Shown here: positions 35,927 through 52,672 of the stretch, piece by piece | Layout of the letters: every line of letters starts with the position of its first letter | How positions within the stretch are numbered: position 1 is the stretch's first letter | Source of the DNA: Geobacillus vulcani PSS1 | GTDB lineage: Bacteria > Bacillota > Bacilli > Bacillales > Anoxybacillaceae | Assembly: GCF_000733845.1 (NCBI RefSeq) | Contig: NZ_JPOI01000001.1 | Coordinates: 608,501-672,500 of the forward strand | DNA length: 64,000 bases | Direction: 5' to 3' | Program-made: the position numbers and the translations under genes | Notes under the pieces: model-generated | The model's input: only the letters and a program-made list of their open reading frames with translations | Databases searched by the model: none | What the model was told of the DNA's origin: nothing

Positions 35927-36683
35927 CCATCTCGTCCACCTCACCGAGCGCCCGGAACAGGCGAAAGGCTCGTTTGAACAGTTAGGGTTTACGGCCATCC
36001 ACGGCGGCCGCCATGAGGCATGGGGAACGTATAACGCGTTATGCTATTTCGCGCCGCTAAGCTACATCGAATGGATCGGCATCGCCGATGAGCAGACAGC
36101 GAACACCTGCCAAAATCCGCTTATTGCCCAACTTGTCGCTGACCGTCAAGAGGGGAATGGCTTCTCCCAGTTTGCCTTTCGAACGAACGATATCCAACAG
36201 CTGGCTGCACAGCTCAAAAACAAGGGATTCACTCCGATCGGCCCGCTCCCTGGCAGCCGCCAGCGCGATGACGGCAAGCGGCTGACATGGTCGCTGCTGT
36301 TTATCAACGACGATACAGACGGCGCGTTCCGCTACCCGTTTTTCATCCAGTGGGACGAGCGCGATGACGTGCGGATGAACGAGCTGGCGCCGCTCATGCG
36401 CCATGCAAATGGGGCGCCGTCGTTGTCGTCCGTCAGCGTTTATGTGCGTAGCCTCGACCGCGCCGTCAACAGCTACCGTCGGCTGTTTGATTTGCCGGCA
36501 GCGAATGTGGGGCGCGATGAGGCGGGGACCTATGCCGAACTCACGGTTGGCGGCGTCAGCCTCCGCTTTTACCAAGCGGATGAACCCTCGTCGACAAGGC
36601 CGTTTGCCTGCCGCATCGTCGGCAGCAAGCTGCAGCGCCGCCTTCAGTTAGCCGGAGGGACGTATATCTTTTCCGAATTGTGA
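35910..36683 (+). CDS. VOC-family (glyoxalase-like) protein
   Basis: 257 residues in two related halves. The N-terminal half starts MNIAFDHLVHLTERPEQA with the metal-binding-type His of VOC proteins and contains SYIEWIGIAD. The second half repeats the fold (LSSVSVYVRSLDRAVNSYRR, then GVSLRFYQAD). It fits the Glyoxalase_3-type (PF13468) group, whose members are mostly uncharacterised metal-dependent lyases, dioxygenases or resistance proteins. AGAAGGAGTTCGCCGCC precedes the ATG, and overlap with the coiled-coil gene suggests co-transcription. Confidence 0.8.
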   Translation: MNIAFDHLVHLTERPEQAKGSFEQLGFTAIHGGRHEAWGTYNALCYFAPLSYIEWIGIADEQTANTCQNPLIAQLVADRQEGNGFSQFAFRTNDIQQLAAQLKNKGFTPIGPLPGSRQRDDGKRLTWSLLFINDDTDGAFRYPFFIQWDERDDVRMNELAPLMRHANGAPSLSSVSVYVRSLDRAVNSYRRLFDLPAANVGRDEAGTYAELTVGGVSLRFYQADEPSSTRPFACRIVGSKLQRRLQLAGGTYIFSEL

Positions 36684-36779
36684 CCGCTCTCCCCCACATA
36701 TCCTCCTTTGCCGCTGAATAGGATGGAATAACCGCAGCTCCACCCGGGGAGCTACCCCATGGCAAAGGAGGATGGACAC

Positions 36780-38255
36780 GTGGCGCATCCGTATGTTTCT
36801 CCGAGGCTGCCGATGGAGACGATGATCTCGATCATTCGACACGGATTAAAGAAACCATCCGCTCCGAAAAAGATCGTCATTATCGGCGCCGGCATGGCCG
36901 GGCTTGTCGCGGCGTCATTGCTGAAGCAAGCCGGCCATCGCATCACGATTCTTGAAGCATCCGAGCGGGTCGGCGGCCGAATCTACACGCTCCGCTCCGA
37001 CTTCCGCGACGACCAGTATCTCGAGGCGGGCGCGATGCGCATCCCGCACACCCATCAATTGACATTGGAATATATCAAAAAATTCAACTTGCCGCTCCAC
37101 CCGTTTATCAACAGCACTCCGCGCGACATTTTATATTTTCGCGGCGTCAAAGCGCGCCTGAGCGAATACGAGCGGCATCCCGACCTCTTCGGCTTTCCCG
37201 TCGCCCCCCACGAACGGGGCAAAACCGCTTCCGAACTGTTGCAAATGGCCATTCGTCCGGTCATTCAATTCATTGAACAAAACCCAGAACAACATTGGCC
37301 GATTGTCATCGAACGGCTCGACCGCTACTCGCTGGACGCCTATTTGCGCTACAACCCATTCGGCCTACCGTTGTCCGTGGGAGCCATCGATATGATCAAA
37401 GCCGTTCTTTCATTAGAAGGATTCCCCGAACTTTCGTTTCTTGAGATGTTGCGTGAACTCATGGTGCTGTTTACGCCGAATATTCGCTTTTATGAAATCG
37501 CCGGAGGCAACGATCGGCTTCCCAAAGCTTTTTTGCCGCAACTGAAGGACGAGATTCTCTTTAGTCATAAAGTGCAAAAAATAATCCAGCACGAAAACAG
37601 CGTCACCGTCCATGCGACCCATACAAAAATTCTTCAGCCGCTTCAAATCACCGCCGATCGGGTGATCGTCACCATCCCGTTTTCCATTTTGCAGTTTGTC
37701 GACATCGAACCGCGCCATTCGTTTTCCGAAAACAAATGGAAGGCCATTCGTGAACTTCATTATGCCGGTTCAACGAAAACTGGCATCCAGTTTAAAACAC
37801 GGTTTTGGGAAAAAGAAGGGATGTTCGGAGGAAAAACCGTGTCGGATCTGCCGATTCGATACACCCAATATCCAAGCCAAGGCATCGGCACGGCAGGACC
37901 TGGCGTCGTATTGGCCAGCTATACGTGGGAAGACGACACGATCCCGTGGGACAGCTTAAGCGATGAAGAGCGGCTTGAATATACGTTAAAAAACTTAGCC
38001 GTCATCCATGGCGAACAGGTGTACCGTGAATTTGAAACCGGAACAAGCCATAGTTGGGTGCGCTATCCGTACTCGGGCGGCGCCTTCACGATGATGAAGC
38101 CGAACCAAGTGACGGAGCTGTCGCCGTACATCGCTCTCCCCGAAGGAAGGGTCCATTTTGCCGGCGAACATGCGTCCACCCACCACGGATGGATTCAGGG
38201 AGCGATTGAATCCGGCATCTGCGCCGCGTATGAAGTGAACAACTCGCCAGCTTAG
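36780..38255 (+). CDS. FAD-dependent amine oxidase / L-amino-acid-oxidase-like flavoprotein
   Basis: About 491 residues. An N-terminal FAD-binding fold (KIVIIGAGMAGLVAASLLK, then ITILEASERVGGRIYTLRS) is followed by the substrate domain and the C-terminal flavin contact (GRVHFAGEHASTHHGWIQGA) of monoamine/L-amino-acid oxidases. It probably oxidises an amine or amino acid with release of ammonia and peroxide. The GTG at 36780 is favoured because AAAGGAGGATGGACA precedes it; the ATG at 36759 lies 5' of that site. No signal peptide is seen. It stands alone. Confidence 0.85.
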   Translation: MAHPYVSPRLPMETMISIIRHGLKKPSAPKKIVIIGAGMAGLVAASLLKQAGHRITILEASERVGGRIYTLRSDFRDDQYLEAGAMRIPHTHQLTLEYIKKFNLPLHPFINSTPRDILYFRGVKARLSEYERHPDLFGFPVAPHERGKTASELLQMAIRPVIQFIEQNPEQHWPIVIERLDRYSLDAYLRYNPFGLPLSVGAIDMIKAVLSLEGFPELSFLEMLRELMVLFTPNIRFYEIAGGNDRLPKAFLPQLKDEILFSHKVQKIIQHENSVTVHATHTKILQPLQITADRVIVTIPFSILQFVDIEPRHSFSENKWKAIRELHYAGSTKTGIQFKTRFWEKEGMFGGKTVSDLPIRYTQYPSQGIGTAGPGVVLASYTWEDDTIPWDSLSDEERLEYTLKNLAVIHGEQVYREFETGTSHSWVRYPYSGGAFTMMKPNQVTELSPYIALPEGRVHFAGEHASTHHGWIQGAIESGICAAYEVNNSPA

Positions 38256-38290
38256 CAGCATCTCTACCGGCGGAGCGGTCAACCGCTCCT

Positions 38291-38854
38291 TCATGTTCCA
38301 GAACAGTGATGATGGCGGAACGTCTTCATCCGCTCATACAGCGTCGAAACATCCTCAGCGCTGACAATCAGATCGAGATCTTCCGGCGCGGCAAATCCGT
38401 TTTCGACCGTATGCCGAAGCAAGTCAAGGAGCGGGTCGAAAAACCCGTCCACATTGAGCAGGCCGATCGGCTTTTGATGGAGGCCGACGCGCGACCACGA
38501 GAGCACTTCAAACAGCTCTTCGTATGTTCCATAGCCCCCTGGCATGGCGATAAACCCGTCGGCCGCCTCGTACATTTTCGCCTTGCGGGTGTGCATCGTA
38601 TCAACGACCAACAGTTCGCTCAACCGGTTATGCGCCACTTCCCGGTCTTTCAAAAATTGCGGAATGATCCCGACCACGCGCCCTTGATGGCGCAGCGCCG
38701 CCTCAGCAACCTCTCCCATCAAGCCCCGCATCCCGCCGCCGTAAATGATTGTCATGCCGCTTTGGGCTAAAAACGTTCCGAGCTCTTGGGCCGCTTCCTT
38801 ATATTTCATGCTTCGTCCATAACTTGATCCGCAAAACACACAAATGGCTTTCAT
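38291..38854 (-). CDS. LOG-family protein (nucleoside 5'-monophosphate phosphoribohydrolase)
   Basis: 187 residues. The two family motifs are intact: GGGMRGLMGEVAEAAL and PGGYGTYEELFEVLSW. The protein starts MKAICVFCGSSYGR, as in YvdD-like members. LOG proteins release the base from cytokinin or other nucleoside monophosphates; the bacterial substrate is usually unknown. The terminator-like GGAGCGGT / ACCGCTCC hairpin at 38271-38288 separates it from the convergent amine oxidase gene. Confidence 0.9.
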   Translation of the reverse strand: MKAICVFCGSSYGRSMKYKEAAQELGTFLAQSGMTIIYGGGMRGLMGEVAEAALRHQGRVVGIIPQFLKDREVAHNRLSELLVVDTMHTRKAKMYEAADGFIAMPGGYGTYEELFEVLSWSRVGLHQKPIGLLNVDGFFDPLLDLLRHTVENGFAAPEDLDLIVSAEDVSTLYERMKTFRHHHCSGT

Positions 38855-38939
38855 GATCGTGACACACCTTTACTCGCATCTAAGTCTTCATTATTTTACC
38901 AGTCTGTCTCCCATTCGGCAAATCACGCCGACAGGCTGC

Positions 38940-38966
38940 CAGCGATTCCGTTTTCACCAGCCTTTT
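38940..38966. repeat. End fragment of the dispersed MITE-like repeat
   Basis: GATTCCGTTTTCACCAGCCT then TTTC matches the right end of the other copies (CTGTTTTTCACCAACCTTCT). Only this end is seen. Confidence 0.4.
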
Positions 38967-38981
38967 CGAACCGCAACATCG

Positions 38982-39020
38982 CAAAAAACACATCCCCTCT
39001 GGCTCGGCCAGAGAGGATGC
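38982..39020 (-). terminator. Terminator of the pcrB-pcrA-ligA-camS cluster
   Basis: CATCCTCTCTGG / CCAGAGGGGATG on the minus strand, then TGTTTTTTGC. Confidence 0.85.
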
Positions 39021-39034
39021 GGCACGTTGTGTTG

Positions 39035-42288
<3,254 letters not shown>

Positions 42289-44463
42289 TTACACTTTCTC
42301 AATCGGCGCAAATTTAGCGAGCAGCCGTTTAATGCCGATCGGGCTCGGGAAAGCGATATCGAGTTCTTGTTCGTCGCCTTCGCCGCGGACGCTGACAACC
42401 GTACCGATCCCCCATTTTCGGTGGTTGGCCCTGTCGCCGACTTTCCACACTCCGATGGCGCCGCCTGCCTGCAAGCGAGCGGGCGCTGAACGGGAAACGG
42501 ACGGTTTTCCGCGCGAGACCGTCTCCAGCAAATGCGCTGGAATCTCATCTAAAAAGCGCGAGGGCCGGTTCATTTGGATGTTGCCAAACAGCGTCCGCAT
42601 TTGTGCATTCGTCAATACGAGCTCTTCCTGGGCGCGGGTAATACCGACATACGCCAGCCGCCGCTCTTCTTCCATTTCATCCTCATTCTCCAATGAACGA
42701 AGATGCGGGAAAATCCCTTCCTCCATGCCAATCAAAAACACGACCGGAAACTCAAGCCCTTTGGCGGCGTGCAGCGTCATGAAGACAACGGCATCGCCCT
42801 CGGTTGCCTGATCCGCCCCATTCAGCTCGTCCAAGTCGGAAATGAGCGCCAAGTCAGTTAAAAAGGCGATGAGCGATTTATCATCGCTGACATTTTCGAA
42901 ATGCTTTGTCACCGACAAAAATTCGTCCAAGTTCTCAAGCCGGCTTTGCGCTTCAATTGTCCGTTCCGACTTGAGCATCTCGCGGTAGCCCGATTGGTCG
43001 AGCACTTCTTCGACGAGTTCAGTGACGGAAACGTATTCTTGCAGTTGCGCCCATTGTTCAAGCTGTCCACGAAACGCCGCAAGCGCCCCTGCTGTTTTCG
43101 CGCTGAAACCAATCATCTCCAGCTCGCCGAGCGCTTCAAACAAGGACAGCTCATGCTCGGCCGCATAGCGGACAAGTTTGTCGATCGTAGAGGCGCCGAT
43201 GCCGCGCTTTGGCACGTTGATGATGCGCAGCAAGCTCAAATCGTCATCAGGATTGGCGATGACGCGCAAGTAAGCGAGAATGTCTTTGATTTCTTTCCGG
43301 TCATAGAACTTTAAGCCGCCGACGATTTGGTACGGAATGTTCGCTTTTAAAAACATTTCCTCGACGATCCGCGACTGGGCATTCGTTCGATAAAGCACGG
43401 CAAAATCGCGGTAGCGGCGCTCCCCGCGTTCCACCGCCTCTTGAATGCGGCGGGCAACAAATTGCGCTTCATCCGCCTCATTCATCGCTTCATAATAGAT
43501 GATCGGCTTCCCTTCCGGATTTTCCGTCCACAACCGCTTGGGCTTTCGGTTGACGTTATGCGCAATGACTTCATTTGCCGCCTGCAAAATACGTTTCGTC
43601 GAACGGTAGTTTTGCTCAAGCAGAATCACTTTCGCGTTCGGGTAGTCGCGCTCAAACGACAAAATGTTGCGGATGTCGGCCCCGCGCCACCGGTAAATTG
43701 ACTGGTCGGCATCGCCGACGGCGCAAATATTTTGGAATCGCTCCGCGAGCTTTTTCACCAGCGTATATTGAGCGCGGTTCGTATCCTGGTATTCATCGAT
43801 ATGGATGTACTGAAACTTATACTGGTAATATTGAAGCACATCCGGCACGCGGTCAAACAAGTGGATCGTCGTCATGATTAAATCATCGAAATCGAGCGAA
43901 TGATTGCGGAGAAGGCGCTGTTGATACTCTTGATACACGTCGCTGACGACCGTTTCATAATACGTCGACGCCCGCTTCGCGAATTGCTCCGGCGTGAGCA
44001 AATCGTTTTTCGCCCCGCTGATCGTCGCTAAAATCGTCCGCGGCTCAAATTTTTTCGGATCGATATTTTTGTCTTTCAAAATCGCTTTAATGACCGAAAG
44101 CTGATCCGTCGGGTCGAGGATGGAAAAATTGCGGTTGATGCCGATGCGGTCAATGTCGCGGCGCAACACGCGGACGCACATCGAGTGAAACGTCGAAATC
44201 CATACGTCTTCCGCCGCCCCGCCTAAAAGCGCCTGCACCCGCTCCTTCATTTCCCGCGCCGCTTTGTTCGTAAACGTAATGGCTAAAATATTCCACGGCG
44301 CCACCTGTTTTTCCGCCATCAAATAGGCGATCCGGTGCGTCAGCACGCGCGTTTTTCCGCTGCCCGCCCCCGCCATGATGAGCAACGGGCCTTCTGTCGT
44401 TTTAACGGCTTCTTGCTGCTCTTTGTTTAAATGGGCAAGCAGCTTTTCCGATAAAAAATTCAT
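42289..44463 (-). CDS. pcrA: ATP-dependent DNA helicase PcrA (UvrD family)
   Basis: 724 residues, the same length as the structurally studied G. stearothermophilus PcrA and nearly the same sequence. Walker A AGAGSGKT (31-38), motif [13 protein letters not shown], motif [17 protein letters not shown], motif [11 protein letters not shown], motif [13 protein letters not shown] ([13 protein letters not shown]) and motif [10 protein letters not shown] are intact. It unwinds DNA 3' to 5' in repair and plasmid replication. GGTGGTGGACATG precedes the ATG at 44463. Confidence 0.98.
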   Translation of the reverse strand: MNFLSEKLLAHLNKEQQEAVKTTEGPLLIMAGAGSGKTRVLTHRIAYLMAEKQVAPWNILAITFTNKAAREMKERVQALLGGAAEDVWISTFHSMCVRVLRRDIDRIGINRNFSILDPTDQLSVIKAILKDKNIDPKKFEPRTILATISGAKNDLLTPEQFAKRASTYYETVVSDVYQEYQQRLLRNHSLDFDDLIMTTIHLFDRVPDVLQYYQYKFQYIHIDEYQDTNRAQYTLVKKLAERFQNICAVGDADQSIYRWRGADIRNILSFERDYPNAKVILLEQNYRSTKRILQAANEVIAHNVNRKPKRLWTENPEGKPIIYYEAMNEADEAQFVARRIQEAVERGERRYRDFAVLYRTNAQSRIVEEMFLKANIPYQIVGGLKFYDRKEIKDILAYLRVIANPDDDLSLLRIINVPKRGIGASTIDKLVRYAAEHELSLFEALGELEMIGFSAKTAGALAAFRGQLEQWAQLQEYVSVTELVEEVLDQSGYREMLKSERTIEAQSRLENLDEFLSVTKHFENVSDDKSLIAFLTDLALISDLDELNGADQATEGDAVVFMTLHAAKGLEFPVVFLIGMEEGIFPHLRSLENEDEMEEERRLAYVGITRAQEELVLTNAQMRTLFGNIQMNRPSRFLDEIPAHLLETVSRGKPSVSRSAPARLQAGGAIGVWKVGDRANHRKWGIGTVVSVRGEGDEQELDIAFPSPIGIKRLLAKFAPIEKV

Positions 44464-44490
44464 CATGTCCACCACCAATAAACGTATGTT

Positions 44491-45210
44491 CTATTTTCCA
44501 TCATCGCCGGTGCGTTGGCCAGCCACCTGCTTCACCGCCGCCACCGTCGCCAACGCCTGTTCGAACGCGTCGTAAATCGCATTGCCGATAACGACCGTAT
44601 CGGCATAGCGCGCCATATGCACCGCCTGCTCAGGCGTTGTGATGCCGCCGCCGTAAAACAGCTGCGTCCGATCAAGCGCTTGTTTCACTTTTTCCACGAC
44701 AGACGGATCACCATAAGCGCCGCTATACTCAAGGTAAAAAATCGGCAGCTTGTACAAATGCTCAGCCAAACGGGCATAGGCCACAATATCGTCGACGTCA
44801 AGCTGCGTATCGGCTCTCGTCAGCTTGGCGGCCTTGCATTCCGGATTTAAAATGCAATAGCCCTCCGCGGCAATCTCATCCCAGTTCATCATATCGCCGT
44901 ATTGTTTCACCGCCTCGTGATGGCGGCCGATGATCCATTCCGGCTGCCGGCTGTTTAAGGCGATCGGGATCAAATATACGTCAAACCCCGGCGTCAACAC
45001 TTCGACATCCGTGACTTCGAGCGCGCATGGCACCGAAAAACGGCGAATGCGGGCCAATAAATCAAGCACGTTGTCGATCGTCACCCCATCGGTTCCCCCA
45101 ACGATGACGGCATCCGTTCCCGACTCGCAAAGGCGCTCAAGGCGCTCGTCATCAATCGGTTTATTCGGGTCGAGTTTAAACACATGGCGCCAAGCGCGAA
45201 TCTCTTCCAT
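44491..45210 (-). CDS. pcrB: Heptaprenylglyceryl phosphate synthase
   Basis: About 239 residues. The TIM-barrel prenyltransferase family is shown by [38 protein letters not shown] and [13 protein letters not shown] (phosphate binding). PcrB joins heptaprenyl diphosphate to sn-glycerol-1-phosphate, giving an archaeal-type ether lipid precursor in Bacillales. The ATG at 45210 is chosen because GTGGAGGTTTACGGCT precedes it. It lies directly upstream of pcrA. Confidence 0.95.
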   Translation of the reverse strand: MEEIRAWRHVFKLDPNKPIDDERLERLCESGTDAVIVGGTDGVTIDNVLDLLARIRRFSVPCALEVTDVEVLTPGFDVYLIPIALNSRQPEWIIGRHHEAVKQYGDMMNWDEIAAEGYCILNPECKAAKLTRADTQLDVDDIVAYARLAEHLYKLPIFYLEYSGAYGDPSVVEKVKQALDRTQLFYGGGITTPEQAVHMARYADTVVIGNAIYDAFEQALATVAAVKQVAGQRTGDDGK

Positions 45211-45261
45211 AGCCGTAAACCTCCACTCATTCTCCATTGTTCCATTATAACAAATCCGCAA

Positions 45262-45300
45262 AAAGAAAAGGAGTTCCTTTACAAATGGAAGGAATCTCCT
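45262..45300 (-). terminator. Terminator of yerC
   Basis: GGAGATTCCTT / AAGGAACTCC on the minus strand, then TTTTC. Confidence 0.72.
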
Positions 45301-45307
45301 AGCTGCA

Positions 45308-45649
45308 TCAGTCTGTGACCGCTTCGTTTGCCTCTTTCCCCTCGTGCTCTTCTTGCTGCTCCTCTTTGATCCGGTCAAGGGCCATGGCGTAAGCGTCATT
45401 GCCGTAGTTGAGGCAGCGCTTGACGCGCGAAATCGTCGCCGTGCTCGCTCCGGTTTCCGTTTCGATTTTATGGTACGTATACCCTTCGCGCAACATGCGG
45501 GCGACCTCGAGCCGCTGGGCGAGCGCTTGGATTTCATTCACCGTGCATAAATCATCGAAAAAACGGTAACACTCTTCTAAATCGCGCAGCGATAAAATCG
45601 CCTTAAACAATTGATCCAACTCTCTGCCGCGCAGTTTGTCAATTTGCAT
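45308..45649 (-). CDS. yerC: YerC/TrpR-like DNA-binding protein
   Basis: 113 residues. The Trp-repressor-like helix-turn-helix is clear: [20 protein letters not shown], then [20 protein letters not shown] with [12 protein letters not shown]. The family is called YerC/YecD; the targets are not established. AGCAAGGAGGGAACAACT precedes the ATG. It sits between yerB and pcrB, as in B. subtilis. Confidence 0.93.
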   Translation of the reverse strand: MQIDKLRGRELDQLFKAILSLRDLEECYRFFDDLCTVNEIQALAQRLEVARMLREGYTYHKIETETGASTATISRVKRCLNYGNDAYAMALDRIKEEQQEEHEGKEANEAVTD

Positions 45650-45768
45650 AGTTGTTCCCTCCTTGCTTTTGGCGCGAAAATGTGATAATCGGCAGCCGTC
45701 TTCCAGCTACCGACCGATGTATCCATCCACAGCTCCTCCTGCCTTGCAGCGGACAAAAGGCGGTTTCA

Positions 45769-46785
45769 CTATTTCCATTGAACGATTGCCAGTTCCGGCA
45801 CGATATGGATCCACGTTTTTCCCGGCACGAATCCGATCGGAGCCCCGTTATGGTACGGCAGCAGCCGGCCGTCGACGTTTTTCCATTCGATCGGCTGCAT
45901 GACACCATCCTGAAACAAGTACCCCTTGCCGCCGGAGGTGAGATCGATGTCGCGCCGTCCGTGGCTGTCGATGACTTGATGCCGAGCAGCGATAATCATG
46001 ACGTTTTGCACGACAACCGGCTTATGCGTATCATAATCAATCGTTTGCTCGCCGCCGCTGTACCGGTAATACCCTTTTTGTTCAGGGACATATTTGTATT
46101 CAACTTGAGCGTAGGCGCGGTGCGAATAGGCGATGTGAACCGTCTCGACCTTTTGGCCGCTCGGCTCATCGGTGCGAAACGATAGCGGGGCTACGTGGTC
46201 CGTCCAAGCGTAGCCGTTTTGTTTCGCTCCTTTTTCGATGTTGGCAAACGTAATGTAGGAGTTGTGCGGCGCCTTGCGGAACGAGACGCGCTGAAACAGC
46301 GTGCCGTCGTAAAACAATCCGTTCAAATAGTCGATGCCGCCTCCTTCAAGACGTGCTTTCGCTTCTGGGCTCCAGCCGTGGCATACATACAGTGCATGGT
46401 AGCCTTCGCTCAAGTCAATATAGTAATCACGTGCGCTTCGCACTGGTCCGACCCGCTTGGGCCATTCGCTTTGGTATAATGCCAAAAAACGAGTAATATC
46501 GCCCTCGGCGAGCACCTCATACACGATGTCTGCCGCGTAAAGCCCCGACTGCGGCCGCGCTTTCGGATGGTTGTTGATCATGACCCCGACAACCCGTCGG
46601 TCGATCGTTCCTTCCGCCGGCAGCCCCGTCAGCGGAAACGTTTGTTTTTCCTCAGCCGGAGGCTCGGACGGCTGCTCCTGCCGGGGAGCTGGTTTGGCCG
46701 GCTCGGCCTGCTTCGGCTCGCTTTTGGTCGTGCAGCCACCTAACAACAATGCCGTGCAACTGATGGTGAACAGCCAACGTTTCAA
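45769..46785 (-). CDS. yerB: DUF3048 lipoprotein (YerB-like)
   Basis: About 338 residues. The signal peptide ends in a lipobox (LLLGGC), followed by a Pro/Lys/Glu-rich linker and the DUF3048 domain (VVGVMINNHPKARPQSGLYA, then PVRSARDYYIDLS). YerB-type lipoproteins are of unknown function, with some evidence for peptidoglycan-related roles. The TTG at 46785 places the signal peptide at KRWLFTISC with AAAGG 11 bases upstream; a GTG at 46794 is too close to that site but cannot be excluded. It follows yerA. Confidence 0.9.
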   Translation of the reverse strand: MKRWLFTISCTALLLGGCTTKSEPKQAEPAKPAPRQEQPSEPPAEEKQTFPLTGLPAEGTIDRRVVGVMINNHPKARPQSGLYAADIVYEVLAEGDITRFLALYQSEWPKRVGPVRSARDYYIDLSEGYHALYVCHGWSPEAKARLEGGGIDYLNGLFYDGTLFQRVSFRKAPHNSYITFANIEKGAKQNGYAWTDHVAPLSFRTDEPSGQKVETVHIAYSHRAYAQVEYKYVPEQKGYYRYSGGEQTIDYDTHKPVVVQNVMIIAARHQVIDSHGRRDIDLTSGGKGYLFQDGVMQPIEWKNVDGRLLPYHNGAPIGFVPGKTWIHIVPELAIVQWK

Positions 46786-46812
46786 TGGACACACAACCTT
46801 TTCTTTTTTATT

Positions 46813-48558
46813 TTACCGCATTATCGAAGGAAAGAGTACCGTTTTGTGCATCACATCATAAATCCCTCGTTGCGTGACGCGCACATATGGCAGATGGGTT
46901 GACTGCAAAAAAAGCAACGAATACACCGGATCTTCGAAGGAATATCCACGCTCGCGCAACAAGCGGACAAACGTTTTTTCCTCTTGGATCAGTTCGTCCA
47001 TTTCCATAGGAGACATCATGCCGCCCAATGGAAGCGGAAGCTCAAACAAAATGTCCCCCTCTTCAGCAAGAACAATGCCGCCGCCGATTTCCTTCATCCG
47101 TCGGAAGGCAAGCATCATATCGTCCTTGCGCTTGCCAATCAAAATCAAATCCCCCGTGTTGGAGTAGGAGCTCGCCAACCCGCCAAGCGCCGATGCAAAG
47201 CCTTTCAACATGGTATTGACGCGCCAGCGGCCATTTCGGTCAAACAAGGCGAGAAAACATTCATCATGGTCATATCCTAAACGGTCGCGCGACGTATCGA
47301 TCGACACGGAATACGGCTTTAAAATGACGGCGTTTTCCATACGCAACCCCATCGGCATCGAAAATTGCAAATCATCCCAGTCAATCTCCCATGGCAACGA
47401 CAGCGGCCGAATGCCAAACCGCCCCCATTCCAGCTCCGGCCAGAGAGGCGGCGCTTCTCCATCGCGCTTCACCCATTCGCCTTTGGCGAGCACTTGCGCC
47501 GGCGTCGGATCATGAGCCGAACGCAAAAAATTGATATGGGCGATTCTTCCTGTGGCGATGCTGCCGTGAAGATGCTCAATGCCGTAGTGACGGGCGGCGT
47601 TGATCGTCGCCATGGCGTAGGCGTCGATCACCGGTACATCGTGCTCCATTGCTAGGCGGATGAGCCGGTCAATCACCCCGTCTTCGTAAAAAGAGGGCGG
47701 CGAACCGTCTGTCGTCAACAAGCATTTATCATAATGCCGGATGCCAAGCGCTTTCATTTCTTCGAGCAGCACCGGCAAATCCGGGCGAATTGAGGAGTGC
47801 CGGAGCGCGACGGTATAGCCGTGCCAAAGGCGCATATGCACCTCTTTTCCCGTCATTGCCTCATGGTCGCCATCCGCGCCAAAGAGCGCCATTTTGACAA
47901 GCGTCCTTTCCGACGCCCCAGGAAAATGCCCTTCAATTTTGCGGCGCCGCCGATGCGCTTCTTGCATCCAATACAAGATGATGTCATCGCCGCTCACCAC
48001 TTTCGGCCATGAGGTCAGTTCGCCCCCTTGAAGCACCGCCTCTTGATCCAGCCATCGCTTGATTCGCGCATTGGACACTTGCTCCTCTTCGCGTTCAAGC
48101 TCCGTCTGTCCATCAAATCGACACCACCAATACATTGATGTTGGAAGCGCATTCACAGCTTGCAAAAAGAAAAACGCCTCTTCATCATTCAGCTGCAAAA
48201 GCAAAAACAAGTTGTCGTTGAGGAGCGTTGTTGTTCCGTGCGCCGCTGCATAACGGGCAAACGAATGGGGATTATATAATTGAAACGGATGCACATGCGG
48301 CTCAATGTAGCCGGGAACGAGCACATACCCACGGCAATCGACGATCTCGCATGCGTCGTCGACACGATCGGGGAACCGCTCGCCGGCATACACGATGCGG
48401 TCGCCATGTATCCATATATTTCCCTTTACCCATTCACGAAAATACGAATGCAAATATGTCGCGTTCACCAATACTTTCGTCGGTGATTGTTTGCCATCCA
48501 TGATCGCTGCCTGTTCGCGCAGCTCGCTGCCTTTCCATCGGTAACGTTGTTCGCCCAT
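46813..48558 (-). CDS. yerA: Adenine deaminase-family amidohydrolase (YerA-like)
   Basis: About 581 residues. The amidohydrolase core has the metal-binding pair H-x-H in GYIEPHVHPFQLY, then EGHFPGASERTLVKM and the late LLTTDGSPPSFYEDG aspartate. The C-terminal part (about 410-580) is the adenine deaminase C-terminal domain. It probably converts adenine to hypoxanthine or acts on a related purine base. AAGGGACGGGGTGGCA precedes the ATG at 48558. It is close to the purine operon and in front of yerB. Confidence 0.87.
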   Translation of the reverse strand: MGEQRYRWKGSELREQAAIMDGKQSPTKVLVNATYLHSYFREWVKGNIWIHGDRIVYAGERFPDRVDDACEIVDCRGYVLVPGYIEPHVHPFQLYNPHSFARYAAAHGTTTLLNDNLFLLLQLNDEEAFFFLQAVNALPTSMYWWCRFDGQTELEREEEQVSNARIKRWLDQEAVLQGGELTSWPKVVSGDDIILYWMQEAHRRRRKIEGHFPGASERTLVKMALFGADGDHEAMTGKEVHMRLWHGYTVALRHSSIRPDLPVLLEEMKALGIRHYDKCLLTTDGSPPSFYEDGVIDRLIRLAMEHDVPVIDAYAMATINAARHYGIEHLHGSIATGRIAHINFLRSAHDPTPAQVLAKGEWVKRDGEAPPLWPELEWGRFGIRPLSLPWEIDWDDLQFSMPMGLRMENAVILKPYSVSIDTSRDRLGYDHDECFLALFDRNGRWRVNTMLKGFASALGGLASSYSNTGDLILIGKRKDDMMLAFRRMKEIGGGIVLAEEGDILFELPLPLGGMMSPMEMDELIQEEKTFVRLLRERGYSFEDPVYSLLFLQSTHLPYVRVTQRGIYDVMHKTVLFPSIMR

Positions 48559-48659
48559 TGCCACCCCGTCCCTTGTTTCCTAATCGTTCCATGTAACCAT
48601 TTTAACGTACAAAAGCGACTTTCACAATAAAAAATATTGAAAGAAAGAGGGGACAACGA

Positions 48660-48905
48660 ATGGCGAACATTGGCATTGTAAACGCCCTCATTCGCATTAC
48701 GTTCGGACTAACCGTCATCGCCTGGGCCACCGCCCGCCTCGCCCGGCGGCCATGGTGTACATCGTATTTATGGGCTGCTTTGCTTGGGGCGATGAAAGTT
48801 GGGGAAGGAATCACCCGTTTTTGTCCGATGACCGCCTTGTTTGACAATATGCAGCGCCGGCAGCTGCTTGAAGAGGAAAAGGAAGCGGTCGTCAATCCGA
48901 CATGA
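48660..48905 (+). CDS. DUF2892 (YgaP-like) two-helix membrane protein
   Basis: 81 residues. NIGIVNALIRITFGLTVIAW and the ITRFCPMTALFDN segment with its single Cys are typical of the DUF2892 inner-membrane domain found at the end of YgaP rhodanese proteins. Here the domain stands alone. GAGGGGACAACGA precedes the ATG. Function unknown. The stretch 48906-49110 after it holds no supported gene. Confidence 0.82.
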   Translation: MANIGIVNALIRITFGLTVIAWATARLARRPWCTSYLWAALLGAMKVGEGITRFCPMTALFDNMQRRQLLEEEKEAVVNPT

Positions 48906-49114
48906 GGAAAGACATCCACTCGGCGTTGCTCACCACTTTTGCCGATGTCTTCCGTCCCACTGTTATTAGGTAAAATTTTCCTCATCTTGAACGATACGTG
49001 CTGCTATGGATCGAAAGAGCCCCGTTCGCAACGGCTAGTGAAAAACGCCAACTGTCAACGAAAGAAAAAAGCAAAATGACCGGCAGCCGGCACTGCGGAC
49101 TGGCCAAATACCAT

Positions 49115-49146
49115 CAAAAAAGGTGTCCCGTCGTTGGGACACCTTC
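49115..49146 (-). terminator. Terminator of the purine operon
   Basis: AAGGTGTCCC / GGGACACCTT with a 6-base loop and six T's on the minus strand, about 80 bp 3' of the purD stop. It lies upstream of, and does not overlap, the small plus-strand gene at 49169. Confidence 0.85.
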
Positions 49147-49168
49147 GACTGCAAAGGAGTGAACCATC

Positions 49169-52081
<2,913 letters not shown>

Positions 52082-52672
52082 CGTTTTCGATCCTTTCTTC
52101 TTGTTGTTCCTTTTCCCCTAGCAGCATGCGCAACACCGCCGGATATAGCTCATGTTCGACTTGATGAATGCGCGCTTCAAGCGATTCCATCGGCTCTCCC
52201 GGCACGATAGGAACAGCACGCTGGGCGATGACCGGTCCGGTGTCCATCCCCTCATCAACGTAATGAACGGTGACGCCTGTTTCCGATACGCCGGCCCGGT
52301 ACGCTTGACCGATCGCATCTTTGCCCGGAAACGCGGGCAACAGCGACGGATGAATGTTGACAATCTTCCCTTCATAAGCGGAAAGCAAGGTCGGCCCGAT
52401 CAAGCGCATGTAGCCGGCCAACGCAATCCAGTCGATTTGACGCCCCTTTAGTTCAAGCAAAATCTCGCTCTCAAACGCGGCTTTGGACGGGTAGTCTTTT
52501 GGGGAAAACACGAATGCCGGCACGTTTTCGCGCACCGCCCGCTCGATCACTTTCGCCCCCGGCCGGTCGCAAACAAGGAGAGCAATCTCCGCCGGCAAAT
52601 CGCCGCGTTTGGCCGCATCCACGATCGCTTGAAAGTTCGTGCCGCTTCCCGAAGCGAACACCGCCAGCCGCT

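Noticed and set aside
45605..45720. A frame on the minus strand starting MDTSVGSWKTAADYHIF after a GGAGGAG site between yerB and yerC
   Set aside because: It runs on through the yerC start in a different frame and has no recognisable features; the site may serve only as a leader.
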